Positions 24,631 through 32,974 are shown, numbered from the stretch's first letter. The stretch is DNA of 36,374 nucleotides from Candidatus Roizmanbacteria bacterium RIFCSPLOWO2_01_FULL_40_13 (GCA_001789745.1 MGAN01000003.1:1684-38057), one strand, 5' to 3'. Numbers and translations are program-made. The notes: generated from the sequence alone by a model not told the origin.

Positions 24631-26400
24631 ATGTGCGGGATATTTGCCGTAGTCAACGATAATTCAGATAACGCAGCCCAGACTGTCCTTAAAGGACTAA
24701 AAAAGCTCGAGTACCGGGGTTATGATTCCTGGGGTATTGCCGTTAAACCGGCCGATAAACCAGCTCTTCAGGTGGATAAACATATTGGTAAGATCGGAGA
24801 CGCCAATACCGATCTACCCAAGGGTAAAATTGCCATCGGTCACACTCGTTGGGCCACCCACGGCGGTGTAACCGATCAAAATGCCCACCCCCACCTTGAC
24901 TGTAACGGAAGGATAGCGGTGATTCATAACGGTATTGTCGAAAACTATCGGGATCTGAAAGATAAGCTTATGAAAAAAGGGCACAGATTCAGCTCGCAGA
25001 CCGATACTGAAACAGTCGCACATCTGATAGAAAATAAAAAAAATTCCTTAAAAGAAGCGGTCTTTTCGACTTTTAATGAATTAACCGGCTCCAATGCTAT
25101 CGGAGTTCTCGATTATCAAAGTGAAACGGTTATTGCCGCCAGAAACGGTTCACCTCTGGTCGTCGGATTCGATAAAAAAAATAGCCAATATTTCTTGGGC
25201 AGCGACGTACCGGCTTTTTTAAAATACACCAACCGCGTTTACTTTCTTAAAGACGGAGAAGGCGTCACCATAAGCAAAGCCGGAGTCAATCTTTACGACC
25301 TCTACAGTGGAAAGAGGAAAGAATTCACCCCCCAGGTGCTTAATTGGAAATTGGAAGATGCGGAAAAATCAGGATATCCCCATTTTCTTTTGAAAGAAAT
25401 CCATGAGCAAAAAAACACCATCTCCGGGACAGCCTCACTCAATCTGAATGAGCTGAAACAAGTAGCCGATCTCATCAGGAAAAAATATAAAGTTGTTCTC
25501 ACGGGCTGCGGTACAGCTTCTTACTGCGCATTAGCCGGTAAATATTATTTATCAAATGTTGGCGTCGAGTCACAGACTTACCCGGCAAACGAAATTATGC
25601 CATTTGTGCGTTTTATAGATAAAAAAACCTTGTTTATCGCCGTTTCCCAGTCGGGTGAAACCGCAGATACCCTGATTGCCGTCAAAGCTGCCAAAACCAG
25701 AGGTGCCAAAACTGTCGCGTTAGTCAATGCACGCGGTTCGACTTTAGAAAGACTAACGGATATTGTCTTGCCTGTTGGCGCTGGTCCGGAGATCGCCGTC
25801 GTCTCAACCAAAGCCTTCACCGCCCAGCTGGCAACTTTATATCTGTTAAGTAAAGCTTTGCAGGGAAAAATAAGCCAGGCAAAACAAAAATTACGCAAAT
25901 TACAGGGAGAAATCAAAAAGCTGTTCACCCCGATCGCAATTAAACACTTAATTGCGATCGCTAAATCTTTGCTTGATGAAGAGCATATTTACCTCATCGG
26001 CAAACATTCGAATTACCCTGCATCTCTTGAGTTTGCCTTAAAGATTAAAGAAACTTCTTACCTTCATGCCGAACCTTTTGCCGCAGGTGAGCTAAAACAC
26101 GGAGTGATCACTTTAATTCAAAAGGACACGCCCTGTTTTATTTTGGCTTCAAACGATGAATCCAAAGAAGAAGTTCTCTCAAGCGCATCCCAGCTTAAAG
26201 CCCGCGGTGGAAGAATAATAGGAATAGCACCCTTCGAAGCAGAAGAATTCGACGAAGTGATAAAAACTCCTGATCTGGGAGATCTGACGATTTTCCCCAA
26301 TATCATCGTCGGTCAGCTTCTGGGTTACTATCTTGGTATCGGCCGCGGCGCCGACCCCGACAAGCCGAGAAATCTCGCCAAAAGTGTCACCGTTAAATAA
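24631..26400 (+). CDS. glmS: Glutamine:fructose-6-phosphate amidotransferase
   Basis: A 589-residue GlmS making glucosamine-6-phosphate for peptidoglycan and surface sugars. Cys2 (MCGIFAVV) is the glutaminase nucleophile; RGYDSWG, GHTRWATHG, AHPHLDC and HNGIVENY complete the N-terminal glutaminase domain. Two SIS domains follow (GCGTASYCALAGKYYL; SQSGETADTL; STKAFTAQLATLYLLS; ELKHGVITL), ending DKPRNLAKSVTVK, the conserved C-terminus. Residues about 434-444, between the SIS domains, are encoded by a 30-bp palindrome. Expression is probably controlled by the ribozyme in its leader. The start codon has no clear Shine-Dalgarno sequence. Confidence 0.97.
   Translation: MCGIFAVVNDNSDNAAQTVLKGLKKLEYRGYDSWGIAVKPADKPALQVDKHIGKIGDANTDLPKGKIAIGHTRWATHGGVTDQNAHPHLDCNGRIAVIHNGIVENYRDLKDKLMKKGHRFSSQTDTETVAHLIENKKNSLKEAVFSTFNELTGSNAIGVLDYQSETVIAARNGSPLVVGFDKKNSQYFLGSDVPAFLKYTNRVYFLKDGEGVTISKAGVNLYDLYSGKRKEFTPQVLNWKLEDAEKSGYPHFLLKEIHEQKNTISGTASLNLNELKQVADLIRKKYKVVLTGCGTASYCALAGKYYLSNVGVESQTYPANEIMPFVRFIDKKTLFIAVSQSGETADTLIAVKAAKTRGAKTVALVNARGSTLERLTDIVLPVGAGPEIAVVSTKAFTAQLATLYLLSKALQGKISQAKQKLRKLQGEIKKLFTPIAIKHLIAIAKSLLDEEHIYLIGKHSNYPASLEFALKIKETSYLHAEPFAAGELKHGVITLIQKDTPCFILASNDESKEEVLSSASQLKARGGRIIGIAPFEAEEFDEVIKTPDLGDLTIFPNIIVGQLLGYYLGIGRGADPDKPRNLAKSVTVK
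25931..25960. repeat. 30-bp palindrome inside glmS
   Basis: CGATCGCAATTAA, loop ACAC, then TTAATTGCGATCG: a 13-bp perfect stem, read in frame between the two SIS domains. Confidence 0.95.
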
Positions 26401-26531
26401 GTATTAATTAGGATAATGACACCGTTTGAAATGCTTTTTTATAGGGAACCATATGATTGAAATTAATGAAGTGGAGTTCTTAAAAGAAATTAGAGTAGGT
26501 CAGATAAATATTAAAAAGATGATTTGTATGG

Positions 26532-27752
26532 TTATCTGAATGTTGATTTCCACATATCTGCAAATTCTGCTGCTGTTTTACGTATTATCAAGTCTTCATC
26601 TTGCGGAGATTCTAATAGATGTGAAGTAAATGTGCCATCGGGCAATCTGTATCCTTCAGGGTCAACATAAATGACTTGTATACCCTGATCTCTGGCAGAA
26701 TGTTCAACCCTTCTTCTGTCTGCATGAACACCGACTACAACTAAACTCTTAGCATCAGGATCAAAGTCTATTTTTGGCGTAATGTTAACCTCATCATAAC
26801 GTCTTATGTATCTTTCTTTTAATCCTACTACTCTAGGCAAACCGTCAAAATTATTTGTAATTATATCTCCAACTATAATTCCTTGATCATGTAATTCTGC
26901 GAGTAATTTATAAAAAGGTGTAGGCTCTGCTATTAATGATGCAGAAAATGGTAAAGCGGCTCGACCGTAGAATTTTTCAGGGTTCTGTACAATATCAATC
27001 AACAATTTATCTTTTTGAGGTCCAAATATAAACTTGCCCGTGTGTGAATTATGAACATAATAAATACCGTGTAAATAGTAAAGAGGCGGGATTCCTGCCT
27101 CAATCGACGGACCACAACCTAATTCAACCTGCATTGGTAATAATCCTCTTTTTTCAAGTATTCTTAAATCGTCAATTTCTTCAGGATTACCTCTAATATC
27201 TTTTTTTCTTATTCCAGTTTTCAAGACTTCCCAGGGATGTTGTTTTTGATCACTTGATACAGAATCCTCAACGGAAGAAATAGTCGTTTCCATCACTATA
27301 TAGCCAGGAGGAAAGCTTCTTCCTTCTATTTCATCATGAGGATCGCGTTCAAAAACGCGATATTTTATCTCTAAATCGTCTTTTATATAATGACCATATT
27401 GATCTCCGGATTCTTTTTTTTCCCATCTTCTTCGATTGAGATCAGCGCGCAACAATTCAAGATACTTTGCTATTTCATCAGATGGAGATACAACCTCCCG
27501 CCAGAGATACGGTGTTATCAGTCCAAGACCGACATCTTCAGGATGTCTGACCAGATCGTATTGATCAATATAATGAACTATTCTTCTTCTTTGATCGGTT
27601 GGTGACCAACCTGATTCGTCCTTATTCTCTCTATTCTGAGTTCTTCGCCATAATCCTTCAAGATTTGTATTTCCACTCGCTTCAAATTGAGTATGCCATC
27701 TATTTACCAGTTTTTCATTTAAATGTGTTAATACTTCTACAGGTAAAGCCAT
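26532..27752 (-). CDS. Sir2-like protein with a novel N-terminal region
   Basis: A 406-residue soluble protein with no clear full-length match that I know. The C-terminal half has sirtuin-fold landmarks in order: GCGPSIEAGIP (212-222, the NAD-binding GAGxSxxSGIP loop), EPTPFYKLLAELHDQG (275-290), ITNNFDGL (298-305, the TQNIDGL motif) and LVVVGVHADRRRVEHSARDQ followed by IYVDPEGY (337-368, the GTSL and nucleotide-binding end). The Zn-ribbon cysteines and the His-Gly of active sirtuins are not visible. The first 200 residues are polar and unassigned. It may bind NAD or ADP-ribose without deacylase activity, or act as an NADase-like defence effector; both are speculation. The gene stands alone between glmS and secA. 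Confidence 0.6.
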   Translation of the reverse strand: MALPVEVLTHLNEKLVNRWHTQFEASGNTNLEGLWRRTQNRENKDESGWSPTDQRRRIVHYIDQYDLVRHPEDVGLGLITPYLWREVVSPSDEIAKYLELLRADLNRRRWEKKESGDQYGHYIKDDLEIKYRVFERDPHDEIEGRSFPPGYIVMETTISSVEDSVSSDQKQHPWEVLKTGIRKKDIRGNPEEIDDLRILEKRGLLPMQVELGCGPSIEAGIPPLYYLHGIYYVHNSHTGKFIFGPQKDKLLIDIVQNPEKFYGRAALPFSASLIAEPTPFYKLLAELHDQGIIVGDIITNNFDGLPRVVGLKERYIRRYDEVNITPKIDFDPDAKSLVVVGVHADRRRVEHSARDQGIQVIYVDPEGYRLPDGTFTSHLLESPQDEDLIIRKTAAEFADMWKSTFR

Positions 27753-27772
27753 AATAAAATTTCTTAAAATTA

Positions 27773-27778
27773 ATTATA
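27773..27778 (-). promoter_or_regulatory. Possible -10 box of the Sir2-like gene
   Basis: A consensus TATAAT on the minus strand lies 20 nt before the ATG at 27752, within a very AT-rich stretch. No convincing -35 box is seen. Confidence 0.4.
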
Positions 27779-27843
27779 GTATATCTTATTATATCACACT
27801 AGAAGCACGCAGAGGTGTTTTTATGTAGATTTAGATTATTATA

Positions 27844-30708
27844 TCAAACGGAATCACTCAAAAGGTGACATTTTTTGTATTTCTTGCCGCTGCCGCACCA
27901 GCAGGGATCGTTGCGCCCGGGCTTTTTCTTGACTTGACCGGGGAGATTAACACGGAAGCCAATTTGATTATCAGTCGTTGGTGATTGGTTGTTGGAAAGC
28001 GGTTGTTGGTTATCGGAATGAATGTGGGGATGGGCGTCTTCAATCGGAGGAATTATCTGGCCGCTGGGAATATTTGACTGCATTGAGGTCACACCTTGCT
28101 TTTGAGCGGCTTGCGAATAAGGATCAACCCGCGCTGCGGATTTAAACTGCATCGGTTGGTCTTTTTCGGATTTCTGCCTTACCGACACGCCGCGTCTTGT
28201 CTCTACCTTAATTTTAAACAATCTTCTGGTCGCCTCAAAGTTAATCTCGCCCAACAGTTTCTCAAACATCGAATAAGCTTCATTTTTATACTCTACCAGC
28301 GGATCCATTTGTGCATATCCGCGAAGATTAATTCCTTCACGCAGGTCATCAATTGCGGTCAGATGCTCTGTCCAGAATTTATCAATGGTGGCCAGGAAAA
28401 TAATCCTTGCCACATCCGTCCACATTTTTTCACCTAATTCATTCTCTTTTTCCCGATATTCTTTCTCAATCCTGCCGTTCAGATAGTTGACCAAATTTTC
28501 CGCGTTTTTATCTTTGACATATTTATCGAGTTCCTTTGACCTTAGATCAAAAATTAAATTAAATTCTTTTTCCAGTTTTTCTGAATTTTCCTTAGTTAAA
28601 ATTCCCTCAACTGACAGCTGCGCGTTAACCAAAACATTCACTTCTTCCTGAAATATTCCCAGAATCGTCTCCTTAAACTTATCTTTATCCTTTTCCGGCA
28701 AAGTTAAAATTTTACGTCTTAAAGTATAGATAATGTCACGCTGTTTATTTAAGACATCATCAAAGTCAACCAGGTGCTTGCGGATATCGAAGTTGAATCC
28801 TTCTACTTTTACCTGGGCCTGTTCGATCGCCTTTGATACCATGGGGTGGGTCAGCGATTGATCCTCCGGGAATTTGAAAAAAGTCATCAACTTTGAGATC
28901 TGTTCACCGCCAAAGATGCGCATCAGGTCGTCGTCCAACGCCACGTAAAAAAGCGACTCCCCCGGATCACCCTGGCGACCCGATCTCCCACGTAACTGAT
29001 TATCAATCCTTCTTGATTCGTGTCTCTCTGTCCCGATTACTTTCAATCCTCCTAAACTTACAACTTCATCGTGACTCCTCTGCCACTCCTTAATTTTTTT
29101 CCCATATTCGACTTTGGACTTTGGACTTTGGACTTTGGAATTACTCGGCGTTTCTCCTCCAAGTATAATATCCACTCCTCTTCCGGCCATGTTGGTTGCT
29201 ACTGTAATTGAGCCTTTCTTGCCGGCGTTGGCGATGATCATAGCTTCTCGCTCGTGATTTTTAGCATTCAAAAGTTCGTGGGGAATTCCTTTTTGCTTTA
29301 AGAGTCTTGACAGATGTTCGTTTTTCTCGATTGAGGTAGTTCCGACCAATACGGGCCGGCCTTTTTGGTAATTTTCTGCAATGTCTTCAACCACGGCATT
29401 GAATTTCCCACGCTCGGTCTTATAGATCAAATCGGATACATCTTTTCTTATCATTGGTCGATGGGTTGGAACTGCTACCACATCGCACTTGTAGATTTTA
29501 TTGAATTCCTCGGCTTCTGTAGCTGCCGTCCCCGTCATCCCTGCCAGTTTTTTATACATCCTGAAGTAATTCTGCAGCGAGACTGTCGCCAAAGTCCTTG
29601 ATTCTCTTTGAATGGCTACATTTTCCTTGGCCTCAATTGCCTGATGCAAACCTTCGGAAAACCGTCTACCATAAAGCAGTCTTCCGGTGAATTCATCGAC
29701 AATAATCACCTGATTATCTTTTACAATATAATCTTTATCCAATTTAAAGAGAGCGTTAGCTTTAAGCGCCGCTTCAGTGTGAAATAAAGTGTCAAAGTCT
29801 TTTTCGTAGATATTGGCGACACCCAAGGCGGATTCGATTGTCTTAATCCCGGCCTCGGTTAAATTAGCGGTTCTCAATTTTTCATCTACGATATAATCGG
29901 TTTTCGCATCAAGTCTTTTTACCAACTGGGCATACTTGTAATATCTGGAGGTGTCCTCATCATAGGGGGCAGAGATAATGTGGGGCGTTCGCGCCTCGTC
30001 GATCAGAATCGAATCTGCTTCGTCGATGACGGCAAAATAATAATCCCTTTGTACTAACTCGGCAGAAGACGAATTCATATTATCCCGCAGATAATCAAAG
30101 CCGAATTCACTGTTAATCCCATAGGTAATGTCGGCAAGATATGCTTCTTTTCTAGACGCCTCCCGTAGGTGGGACAATCTCCAATCCTGCGCTTCACTAT
30201 CTGTATGATTGAAGTCGAAAATATAAGATTTTTCTGAGATGATTGCCGAGGTAGTAAGGCCCAAAAGGTGAAATACCCCGCCCATCCAGCCGGCGTCGCG
30301 CCGCGCAAGATAATCATTAACGGTCACCAGATGGGCGCCTTTGTCGACGAGAGCATTTAAGTATAAGGCGGTGATGGACGACAAAGTTTTACCCTCGCCG
30401 GTTTTTTGCTCGACAATTTTACCTTCATGTAAAGCAATTCCTGCCAAAATCTGTACATCATAATGTCGCTGATTCAAAACCCTTCTTGCCGCCTCCCGTA
30501 CCAAAGCGAAGGACCAAGGCAAAAGTTCAGCCAACTTGTTTTCAGAGGATTCTGCAGATTGTTTAAGCTTTTCAGTTTCTTTTTTAAACTCTTCTTCTTT
30601 TAATTTTCTCGCCTTATCTTCCAAGGTATTAACTTCCTCGACTTTTTTCCTAAGTCTGGCCAACTCTTTTTCGTTGTAATCAAAGAATTTTTTAAAAAAC
30701 TTAAACAT
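27844..30708 (-). CDS. secA: SecA preprotein translocase ATPase
   Basis: A 954-residue SecA that drives Sec-dependent export. Seen are RHYDVQILAGIALHEGKIVEQ, Walker A TGEGKT (103-108), GINSEFGFDYLRDNM, the DEAD box VIDEADSIL, TGTAATEAEEF, ATNMAGRGVDI, ERHESRRIDNQLRGRSGRQGDPG, and the C-terminal Zn-binding tail PGRNDPCWCGSGKKYKKCH. Two places are repeat-encoded: residues about 524-534 (Ser/Lys/Pro-rich, after AGRGVDIILGGE) from four 7-bp GACTTTG units, and about 896-915 (Asn/Gln-rich linker) from eight degenerate units. The first lies in the second nucleotide-binding domain, next to a conserved motif. Upstream is a CTCCCC repeat rather than an obvious promoter. Confidence 0.97.
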   Translation of the reverse strand: MFKFFKKFFDYNEKELARLRKKVEEVNTLEDKARKLKEEEFKKETEKLKQSAESSENKLAELLPWSFALVREAARRVLNQRHYDVQILAGIALHEGKIVEQKTGEGKTLSSITALYLNALVDKGAHLVTVNDYLARRDAGWMGGVFHLLGLTTSAIISEKSYIFDFNHTDSEAQDWRLSHLREASRKEAYLADITYGINSEFGFDYLRDNMNSSSAELVQRDYYFAVIDEADSILIDEARTPHIISAPYDEDTSRYYKYAQLVKRLDAKTDYIVDEKLRTANLTEAGIKTIESALGVANIYEKDFDTLFHTEAALKANALFKLDKDYIVKDNQVIIVDEFTGRLLYGRRFSEGLHQAIEAKENVAIQRESRTLATVSLQNYFRMYKKLAGMTGTAATEAEEFNKIYKCDVVAVPTHRPMIRKDVSDLIYKTERGKFNAVVEDIAENYQKGRPVLVGTTSIEKNEHLSRLLKQKGIPHELLNAKNHEREAMIIANAGKKGSITVATNMAGRGVDIILGGETPSNSKVQSPKSKVEYGKKIKEWQRSHDEVVSLGGLKVIGTERHESRRIDNQLRGRSGRQGDPGESLFYVALDDDLMRIFGGEQISKLMTFFKFPEDQSLTHPMVSKAIEQAQVKVEGFNFDIRKHLVDFDDVLNKQRDIIYTLRRKILTLPEKDKDKFKETILGIFQEEVNVLVNAQLSVEGILTKENSEKLEKEFNLIFDLRSKELDKYVKDKNAENLVNYLNGRIEKEYREKENELGEKMWTDVARIIFLATIDKFWTEHLTAIDDLREGINLRGYAQMDPLVEYKNEAYSMFEKLLGEINFEATRRLFKIKVETRRGVSVRQKSEKDQPMQFKSAARVDPYSQAAQKQGVTSMQSNIPSGQIIPPIEDAHPHIHSDNQQPLSNNQSPTTDNQIGFRVNLPGQVKKKPGRNDPCWCGSGKKYKKCHLLSDSV
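27966..28021. repeat. Heptamer array (8 units) in the SecA C-terminal linker
   Basis: Plus-strand units: GATTATC, AGTCGTT, GGTGATT, GGTTGTT, GGAAAGC, GGTTGTT, GGTTATC, GGAATGA. It encodes an Asn/Gln/Pro-rich stretch before the Zn-binding tail. Confidence 0.75.
29110..29137. repeat. Heptamer array (4 x GACTTTG) inside secA
   Basis: Four exact copies of GACTTTG (plus strand), read on the minus strand as a Ser/Lys/Val/Pro stretch next to the AGRGVDI motif region. Confidence 0.92.
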
Positions 30709-30715
30709 ATACGTG

Positions 30716-30834
30716 ACACGAATCTAAGAATAATATGCGAAAGCGGCGAAATTGCAAACACCTCCTCTCTCTCCTCTCCTTACTAAGGAAGGGATAGCGG
30801 GGTGGTTGGTATTAGTATATTCGCATCATTCGTA
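30716..30834. repeat. secA upstream gap: CTCCCC element between heptamer-like flanks
   Basis: The core at 30759-30805 runs from CACCTCC to GGGGTGG with inner arms CTCCTTA/TAAGGA. Both sides carry degenerate ATTCGCAT/ATTCGTAT-type units in 7-bp steps, roughly inverted. The layout is the same as in the ftsH-exonuclease gap. No gene is seen. Confidence 0.65.
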
Positions 30835-31626
30835 TTATTTTATAAAATATTCCTGCGGGATGATCAAAATACGTACGGCTGAGAAGCGGTTTAGTTTGGT
30901 TGCTTCTGCATTTTCCTCAGACTGCGAATCAGCATCTAAAGCGATTTTTTTCACTACGAAATGAGTCGTATCGCCCTCTTTGATCTTGGAAAATCCTACA
31001 CTCTCAATTGCCAAGGTCTTCGGATTCATCATCGACTGTTTAGTCGTCTTTTCAATATCAAGGATATAGTTTTCTTTGTCTGAAGTGATTACATTAAGGT
31101 AATAATCGTCGCTATTTACGTCGGTAATTTTACCGGTTGCAACAAAATACGCTTCGTCAAGATAGATGAAATTAGCATCAACCGCCTTCTCGCTGATTAC
31201 ACCTGTAGCCAAGATATACGCGCCCGTTTTCACTTTTTCAGCGGCAATCTCTTTTTTGAGATTTTGACCTATCTGATAATATTTGGTTAAATCGGGATCG
31301 ACATTTATTTTTATATCTTCTCCATTTTCGGATCTAATATTTATGCTTTTACTTCTATCGTCTATATTTTCAACTGTCCCGCTCACAGCTTTTAAATTTT
31401 TTGCTCTTAATTCAGCTACCTTTGTGGCAATTTTTTCTTTTAATGTTTCGATTTCTTTTTCTTCCGATGATCTGGTCGCGGTAATTTCTTCAGGTATGGG
31501 ATTACCTGTTATAGACTGGGCCAAAACTTGCATGGAAAATGAAGTTAACCAAATTAACAATAAAGGGAAAATAATTATTGTAAATCCTTTAAAAATCGGC
31601 ATAATGAAATTGGAAATTTTTATCAT
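30835..31626 (-). CDS. Exported protein of unknown function
   Basis: A 263-residue protein with a hydrophobic N-terminal segment (about residues 9-36) ending in VLAQS, consistent with a signal peptide or membrane anchor. A charged helical stretch (about 48-77, coiled-coil-like) leads into repeated beta-rich blocks of the form V-x-G-T/K-V/I-x-x-I/V-x-x (SGTVENIDDRS, ATGVISEKA, ATGKITDVNS), suggesting two or three small OB-like domains as in DUF5666-type exported proteins. No catalytic motif is seen. Its ATG overlaps the stop of the upstream TM/Ig-like gene by 4 bp, so the two are translationally coupled and may work together at the cell surface. Confidence 0.6.
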   Translation of the reverse strand: MIKISNFIMPIFKGFTIIIFPLLLIWLTSFSMQVLAQSITGNPIPEEITATRSSEEKEIETLKEKIATKVAELRAKNLKAVSGTVENIDDRSKSINIRSENGEDIKINVDPDLTKYYQIGQNLKKEIAAEKVKTGAYILATGVISEKAVDANFIYLDEAYFVATGKITDVNSDDYYLNVITSDKENYILDIEKTTKQSMMNPKTLAIESVGFSKIKEGDTTHFVVKKIALDADSQSEENAEATKLNRFSAVRILIIPQEYFIK

Positions 31627-32057
31627 AGTTCTTCGTTCAAATTATAAATTCGCAGTTCTTTCTCCTGTGATCTGACTAAGCTATTTTTGGCGTGTGTAGT
31701 CACTTTAATTACGTTTTCACCTAAACTTAGCGGGAACTGTACTGAAAATTCTTCTTTTTCATTCGTAAAGATAAGGTCTTTGACCGGCGACTGGATGATT
31801 ATTAAAGAATCTTTTGCCGCTTTGCCTTTTATTTTGATTGTATAGCTGTCAAATACGGCTTGGTCTTTTGGTTCAGAAATCTCAAGAGGCTGAATTTTGG
31901 CAAGCGAATTTCGGGGACGGTTGTTCTGATTCGGATTGTGGGAGATTGTCTTAGTTTTAGTCAATTGATACTCTCTGTTTTTGACTAGGATGACGACCGC
32001 TATTAGCATGCCGATTATAACTCCAAGGACAATTGCAATTACCGTCTCTTTTTTCAT
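31623..32057 (-). CDS. Membrane-anchored Ig-like domain protein
   Basis: A 144-residue protein. One N-terminal membrane helix (about 6-26) is followed by a polar Asn/Pro-rich linker and a single beta-sandwich domain from about 57 to 135: ISEPKDQAVFDSYTIKIKGKA, FSVQFPLSLGENVIKV, then regularly alternating strands. The pattern (P-x-D/N-x5-...-I-x-G-x-A, L-x-x-G-x-N-x-I-x-V) is typical of bacterial Ig-like domains on secreted proteins. It overlaps both neighbours by ATGA: the hydratase gene upstream and the exported protein downstream. A role in surface binding is likely but unproven. Confidence 0.6.
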   Translation of the reverse strand: MKKETVIAIVLGVIIGMLIAVVILVKNREYQLTKTKTISHNPNQNNRPRNSLAKIQPLEISEPKDQAVFDSYTIKIKGKAAKDSLIIIQSPVKDLIFTNEKEEFSVQFPLSLGENVIKVTTHAKNSLVRSQEKELRIYNLNEEL

Positions 32058-32974
32058 ATATTATCTTTCAATCTTTTAAGGACAATCGGAATTTTATCTA
32101 TTATCTTATCTATATTATACCAATATCCGTACTCTGCAAAAAGGGTGTCGGCGGTTTTTTTTAGCAGATATGAAGATATTATGCAAGAATTTAAGGATTT
32201 ATTTTTACAATAAAAAGCAGCGGTCAAACCGGCTAATATATCTCCCGTTCCTCCCTTGGTTAGACCGGCGTTTCCGCCATTGACTATACAGTTGTCTATG
32301 CCGTCGCTGATTATGTCATTTACTGCTTTTAGCAAAATTACGCAGTTATATTTTTTCGCCTGTTTTTGTACCATCCTGATTTTTTCTTCGGCCGAATACA
32401 GACTGATCGGCAATCCAAACAACTGCATAAACTCTTTTTGGTGAGGGGTGATTATTGCCTTCGTTTTTAACTTTTTCAACCATTCGGGATCCATCATCTG
32501 CAAAGCTCCGGCATCAATGACAAATTTTTTCTGAGGAAAATTCCTAAGTAAATATTTTGTTAAATAATATGTATAATCTGCTTCGTTCTGAATTTTCAAA
32601 ATTTCTTCAAACTTTTGACTATTGACTTTTGACTTTTGACTTATTTTTCCTCTCATCATTCCCGGCCCTATCAATACCACATCGTCTTCCCCTACGTAAT
32701 CCAATAGCTCTTTCTGCGAAATCACCATTCCGTTTCTGAATTTTTTCTTCCAGCTCAGGAAAATTTTATTATTCTCTCTCGTAGAAGAGTAATGCACCAT
32801 ATCGACAAAGTACGAAGCCACTTCTGCCGCCCAGATAGACGCCGAATGAAACAGCGAAGACCCGCCGATGACCAGTACTCTCCCGTTTTGCCCCTTGTGG
32901 GAATCAAATTTAGGGAAATTTAGCGATTTTATGAAAGGCTTGATCGAATTAAAGCCTGATGTTTTTATAAGCAT
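32054..32974 (-). CDS. nnr: ADP/ATP-dependent NAD(P)H-hydrate dehydratase
   Basis: About 306 residues matching the C-terminal (CARKD/NnrD) domain of Nnr, which repairs hydrated NAD(P)H. Seen are GRVLVIGGSS, DVVLIGPGMMRG, FVIDAGALQMM, IITPHQKEFMQLFG, VILLKAVNDIISD and the nucleotide-binding NAGLTKGGTGDILAGLTAAF. The epimerase (NnrE) domain is absent. Residues about 112-121 are encoded by four 7-bp units (TTTGACT type), an insertion in a surface loop. ATG at 32974 is preferred; an in-frame TTG three codons upstream is possible. Divergent from alaS across a 37-bp region. Confidence 0.88.
   Translation of the reverse strand: MLIKTSGFNSIKPFIKSLNFPKFDSHKGQNGRVLVIGGSSLFHSASIWAAEVASYFVDMVHYSSTRENNKIFLSWKKKFRNGMVISQKELLDYVGEDDVVLIGPGMMRGKISQKSKVNSQKFEEILKIQNEADYTYYLTKYLLRNFPQKKFVIDAGALQMMDPEWLKKLKTKAIITPHQKEFMQLFGLPISLYSAEEKIRMVQKQAKKYNCVILLKAVNDIISDGIDNCIVNGGNAGLTKGGTGDILAGLTAAFYCKNKSLNSCIISSYLLKKTADTLFAEYGYWYNIDKIIDKIPIVLKRLKDNI
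32614..32641. repeat. Heptamer array (4 units) inside nnr
   Basis: Plus-strand units TTTGACT, ATTGACT, TTTGACT, TTTGACT, read in frame on the minus strand as a Ser/Lys/Val/Asn-rich loop. Confidence 0.9.

Noticed and set aside
26453-26539. A 28-codon ORF downstream of glmS (MIEINEVEFLKEIRV...)
   Set aside because: It is short, overlaps the end of the convergent Sir2-like gene and shows no recognisable domain; a chance frame or a remnant is more likely.
5193-32641. CRISPR array or spacer-repeat structure
   Set aside because: The heptamer arrays are contiguous short units without unique spacers, the other repeats are dispersed, and no cas gene is present.
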